From: Ixodes scapularis
Taxonomy: Eukaryota; Arthropoda; Arachnida; Ixodida; Ixodidae
Assembly (NCBI RefSeq): GCF_016920785.2
Contig: NW_024609837.1
Span: 50,587,609 to 50,651,608, forward strand
Direction: 5' to 3'
Length of the DNA stretch: 64,000 nucleotides
How positions within the stretch are numbered: the stretch's first letter is position 1; the number at the start of each line of letters is the position of its first letter. Made by a program: the position numbers and the translations under genes. The notes below the pieces were generated by a model. That model saw only the letters and a list, made by a program, of their open reading frames with translations. It was not told the DNA's origin and searched no databases. Below are positions 26,501-32,415 of the stretch, in pieces.

Positions 26501-29500
26501 GGCTCCAGACTACTGTAGACCAAGTTACCCACATGATTCGACGAATCGCGACCAAGACAAGAGGCATGGGGGAGAAGGATACGCTTCGGCTTATCCAGGC
26601 CTTCGTCGTGTCTCGGATCACTTACGCTATCCCCTACGCTTTACTCAACCCGACGGAACTAAAAACACTAAACATAATGATCAGGAAAGCGTATAAGCAA
26701 GCCATGGGCCTCCCGACAAGCACCTCCACCGAACGCCTCCTCCGGCTGGGAGTACACAATACGGCCGAGGAGCTGATTGAGGCACACCTCTCCAACCAGC
26801 GAGCGAGATTGGGGGACACGGAAACGGGGAGGTCCATCCTCTCACGCCTGGGGCTCTCGGCCCCGCTCCATCACCCGCCTCCTCAGACTGCAAGCCTACC
26901 CCATGCCATCCGGAGCAACATTATAGTTCCTCCCCTTCCTCGCAACATGCACCCCGTGCACCACGCGCAACGAAGGGAGGCCCGGGCACGGGCTATTCAC
27001 AAGCAGTACGGGTGTCAACCCTCCACAGCCTACACGGATGCGGCGTCATACCCCGGCAGAGCAGCCACAACAGCTACCGTTATCATGAACAACAAACCTC
27101 GGAGTAGCATATCACTCCCCCGAAACGACCCCCTTGAAGCCGAGGAGGCGGCGATAGCCCTCGCTCTCACTCAAACCGAAGCCGAAGTCATCGTCACCGA
27201 CTCTCAGCAGGCATATCGCAACTTCGCTAGTGGACGCATCCATGCCTACACGCTACGACTCATCAACCAGAACCCTCCAACGAGACAAGTCAGAATTGTC
27301 TGGGCGCCCGCCCACCAAGGCATTCCCGGCAACGAGATTGCTAACCTCGTGGCTCGAGATTTGACCCGCCGAGCCGACGCCGAGGAAGCCGAACCGGAGC
27401 GCATGCACCCTCTCGTCTCCTACCAAGAGATCACGCAGCATTACAGGCTAACCCGTAGAACTTACCCTCCTGCACACAAATCACTACCTAGAGAACAGGA
27501 AAGAATACTCCGTGCGCTACAAGTTAATACTTTCCCCCACCCCACCAGAAATCACCTCCTAGCCCCCACTGACTTTTCTTCGCAATGCCGCTTCTGCGGA
27601 GAACCCGGGTCCCTCCGACATATGGTAGGAGGCTGCTCCCAAACATCACTACATCCCCCCATCCTCTTCCCCACCACCGAGCTTTGGGAGAGAGCCTTGG
27701 CCAGCTCCGACCTCGACGATCAGCTACGACTGGTCGCGAGGGCCCAAGACGCGGCCCGAGCTCAAGGCATCCTGGACTAAGGACGCCTCCCGAAGCTTCT
27801 TTTGCTCAATAAAGATGTTTATTCTCTCTCTATCCCTGCTCTTTCCAAAGGTTTGGTGGAACCATATCGGTTTTGTATTAACACTGAATTGCCATGCTTT
27901 GAAATGATTCTGTAAGAAAATGGTACGCTGCCACCACTTATAATATGAAAACCGTGTTCAGTTTTCAAATTATTTTTAGTGTGACCGTTCGGGACGCAGA
28001 CCAAATTCGAATAGTTTGGGCTGTCTCAAGCATCGTTGGAGGCGTTACCCACAAAAAGTAACGAAATAGGTTACTCGTTGCATGCAAATAAAAGTAACAA
28101 GTCGCCGACCTACCTACCTCACAATAGAGGCAACCGGTTAACGTTACGGGTTAGCTCAAAATAGAGGAAGGCGGTTACCGTTACGGATAAAAGGTAATCC
28201 ACGCTCTTTTGAGCTACTTTATTTATGAAATAAAACGTTTACTGCTTTGACGTTACAGGTATGCATAAGCGCCATATCTATGTTGCATTGCAAAAGCAGC
28301 GAAGAGTGCGCCCTCAGAGTCTTGTTGGACTGTAACAAAAAGTAATATGACTTGAAACCTAGAAACACAAAAAAATATATATATAGAGTGGAAAATTTTA
28401 AGACTTTAGGAAGACGATGCAACGAGAAACTTAACTACGTTACCCGTTACCCGAAATAAGTAGCTTAAGTACGTTATCTGTTACTGCCTCGAAAACGTAA
28501 CGAGTACCTAACTACGTTACCGAAAGAAACTATCCTGATGGGCAACGCCGTTACTTGTGATGCGTTGCCGCCAACACTGGTTTACAGCCGCCCGATAGTG
28601 ATGATTACAACAATGAAGATGATGAATATTATACCGATGATGACGCGGGTGACTATATAAGGAGCGTTTAAAAGCCTGAGTAAGAACTGCTTACAAAACT
28701 GAAAAGTTCTGCTGTAGTTATACCGCGCATATCCCCAACAAACACATTTTAGATTATGAACTGGTTCATAATTTTTTTTAAGAAAATGTTAAGGGCTTAT
28801 TCTCTTTTTTTCTGTTTCAAATTTGTAGGCCTGCTCCCTTTGTGCTGTATCGGTGGCTGGGACACGGTCAGGTGATTTTGATTACCTTTTTGTCCCACCC
28901 TCCTTGACAATTGTGTCAAAATAAGATCAATCGATCATTCAATATATCAAGTAGTTCTCCGTAAAGATGTGATTTGATTTGGTGTGACAAATGTAATAAG
29001 AAAAGAAGAGTTGGCTCACCTGTAATCCTGCCTATCTTTTGACCATCCAAGATTGACTTGAGGCTCTGTGCGAAGTATGCTGCCGCCTGGGCCCCGAGGC
29101 TGTGACCGATGTAATGCACATTGGACACTTTGAGAGCACCGGCTTCGACCAGCGTCTTCACGAGCCATGCCAGTCCGTAGGCCATATACCTCGCAGACCG
29201 CTTCGCATCGGAATAGAGCTCCTTGGCTTTTTCGAACCAGTCCACCACGATAACAGTGGCGTTTTCCTGCGCGCAAAATAAAAGATAAAATGTGGGCCTA
29301 TACTTTGTCTCACCTTCGCTTCGATTATTGTTAGCCGTGCATGCCAAAAGCGCGAGCTAATTGCTTTGGAATAAGTCTTGGCGCCTGCACAAGAGATCGT
29401 GCAGCAAGCGCTCCAGTCAAGGCAGTCAAAGCTAGCCGTTCGCGTTTGCACAACCTTCGCAGTTAGCACAGACTAAGGTGAGGCAAAAGTATACTGTATC

Positions 29501-32373
29501 GACTTCGAGGCTACGCCGACGCGAGCGAAGGAGTAAGTGAGGCCCAAGACCAGGGCCACGCTTCCACGTGCCATGCAAGGGCATTCGAACACCGAGCCGC
29601 CTCCAGCGAAAGCTGTCTTCCTCACTAATAACTTTATAGTAAAAGCTTATGACGCGACAGCGTTTAAAGACGGACCAACAAGCAGAAAGGACAAAGCCCT
29701 TCCTCAATTCTTCCTTTCCATTCGAGAAAGAGGGAGACTTTCCTGCTTTCTGTGGGGAGTAGCTGAGAGACTCGCTCCTATGGGGATAGGAGGAGAGAAG
29801 TGTGCGAGAGGGAATGGTAAAGAAGGAAGCTGGGATCCGGTTTTCTGCCAGGCAGAAACCGATTCTGTAAAGCGGCCTTTAAGCTAACGATCTGTTCCGC
29901 TTACTCGGTACATAACAGCGGCCACAAATATAGGGTGTTTTGAATCGCTTTTGGGGAGTAAGAATGCATGTAATTAAGCTAATATACTAAATGCAATGTA
30001 GTTTTTCTACAAAGGTGTCTTTAGGTGGTGCATTTCTCATGCTCAAAATTCGTGAGTGTATAATTTCTAGTAGGAAAAGCAAAAGAAAAAACTATTTCTT
30101 TTTTTTTTTCATACTTGGGAGGAGCTCGGAAACTAACCTTGGGGTGGGCACTAACACTCAAATATGGCACCACATGTTACACAAACTTGAGAGCTTATCT
30201 GAGAACCTAAAACAAATCCAGCAGACCCGAACCTGCGTTGTGACATAGACGATTAGAGCACTTTCAGCAATTTGTCTTCTGGCATAGATTTATAAATGGA
30301 TGGTTGGTATGTTGCATTGTCCCCTTTGAATGAAGCGGTAGCTTGCGCCACCTAGCCCGGAAACATTTACCAAACCCCATCCCTCCGCTTTAAATTTGGC
30401 TACAAATTCCGTTTCTCGCTGAATTATCTGCCCCAGTTTTTGTGTATAATCGTGCCCCTCTAGACCACATGCAACAACCTTCCAACCTCTGTTTTGGGAT
30501 TATAATCTCCTGCTTCTTCGTTTTTCCACCTCTCGCCAGCAAAAGCCAGCGCTCCCGCCACTACTGCTACCATTTCAGGGAGCCCAGAACAAAGTCCCGT
30601 GCACTTCAAAACCATATGTTCATTTATACCTCAGACCACGGTCTTATGGAACCACCTTGCAGCGTCTGCGGCATTCATATACGATACCATCGCTTTTAAA
30701 CAATGCCTTAACAGTGTTAACTTTTAGCATTTCATTATTCTGTTTTTTTTTTTTTTCATTCTTAGGATTGTTGTTTGTTTGCTTTTGATGTCTCCTTGTG
30801 ACCCACTCCCCTCTGCAATGCCCTCGGGCCCTGAGGGTATTTGAAATAAATAAATAAATAATTATGTTCTTGCGTTTCGCTACCATTACGGAACGTGGCA
30901 CATACGTGTCGATTCTTTTTTTTTTAATTTAACAAGCCAGTTCTCGCTTCATAACACTAAAGATCTTCCCTGTAAATTATCAAACGCCCGTTTCTGTCTT
31001 ATGTCCTGTTTTTGTTAACTATACATCGCTAAACCGAAATTATGTTGCTACCCCCGCCCCCCCCCCCCCCCCCCTTCCCCCCATACACACTCAGAGACAC
31101 ACACAATTTTCCTCCAGCTTCTTTTACTTCAGTGTCCACTGAGCTAGACCGCTTGGCCCCATGATAGAAATTTAAAGGTCATCTGGGGGTTGAGTTCGTT
31201 GGTTTTGCATTTTTTGTTGTTGTATATATATGCCCTTGACACCCAGCGCAGTACCCCATTTCAAAAAAAAAAGTCAGGCCAATCACAACTTTCCACATAG
31301 CCCTGACCACTTGCATCCCTCCATTGAGTTTTGTGAAAACTGAACGCATTTTCTCTTTCATAATTATATTTATTTTATGTTCCTCTGGATATTTGCTTCA
31401 CTCACTGTGAAATACCTTCAGATATTTGTATTTTTCGACGCGCTTTATTAATATGTATAATGTCTTCAGGGGTTTCACTTTTTCGTCGTTAAGCACCTTT
31501 ACTCCATACTTGTCACTACCGAAATTGAAGCCCCTGACGTCGCCTTCTTCCCTACAAATACCAGTTAGTTTCTGCGGATATTTGTCAGTGGTAATATATA
31601 CCATGATCTCCTTCGAGAGTGGGCCCTTCGTTGAAAGCTGTGCCATCCTTGCACAATGGCGGAAATGCGCGCGGGATCATTGCGTTTAATTGCGCCGTGG
31701 CAGCACGAGCCCACGTACAGAGAGAGAAAACGTCCGAGCCACCCGCTGGGACGTTTAAGTGGCGTCCCGCTGGGACGCCACTTAATGTTCCGCGGTGCGA
31801 CTTGGAGAACGAAATATTCGCCAACCCAAGCTGCGGCTGGCGAACATTTACTAACTACTGCTTCTAAAGCTTTCCCTCTTGGGGCCCTGAGTTAGAAACC
31901 CCGTGGGGGAGCTTTAAGGTGTGTTCTGGCTTCTACATTTACCCAGTTACAACGCTCCCGCCCAAGCGGATTCCTTTGGTGTTAGAAAGTAGAATTTTTC
32001 CTGGGGAACTGACGAAACGAGTGCTTTCGCCCTTAACATATGAAGGGCGCAGGGAAGATCAGAAAATGAAGAGTCAGGCTCATCGTCGCAGTTCGCGCCA
32101 GGCTTTTTTCATGTGTAGTCATATTCTTGGTTTCTGGACTCGTCAAACGCAAAGTTGGAGCCAAAAGTTTGCGCAGCGCGCGGAACGGACTGCGGAAAAG
32201 AAAAGCGCGGTGCAATCTTCGAAAGCGTCCAGTCGGCTCGCTTCGTAAACGTCTACACCAACTTTCTGTTTGGCGAGTCGAGGGCCAATATAGCTTAGCC
32301 ATTTAATGGGTTCCTCAGAAGTATACAACAACGCACGGAAACTAATTTTATCATGCGTTCTGCAGAAAAAAAA

Positions 32374-32415
<42 letters not shown>

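Larger units (their letters stand above)
22300..27833 (+). mobile_element. apparently intact I/R1-superfamily LINE
   Basis: Two long uninterrupted ORFs (22365-24242 and 24214-27780), a short 3' UTR with AATAAA at 27808-27813, and a TCTC-type tail. ORF2 carries endonuclease, reverse transcriptase, RNase H and a C-terminal CCHC. The RNase H points to the I/R1/LOA group rather than CR1 or Jockey. The 5' border is uncertain and no target duplication was found. It is inserted antisense in lipase intron 3. Confidence 0.9.

Noticed and set aside
28916..29019. Extension of lipase exon 3 past the donor
   Set aside because: The frame stays open past GTGAGCC, but family similarity stops exactly at GRITG and resumes at 15503 with GLDPA in the right phase.
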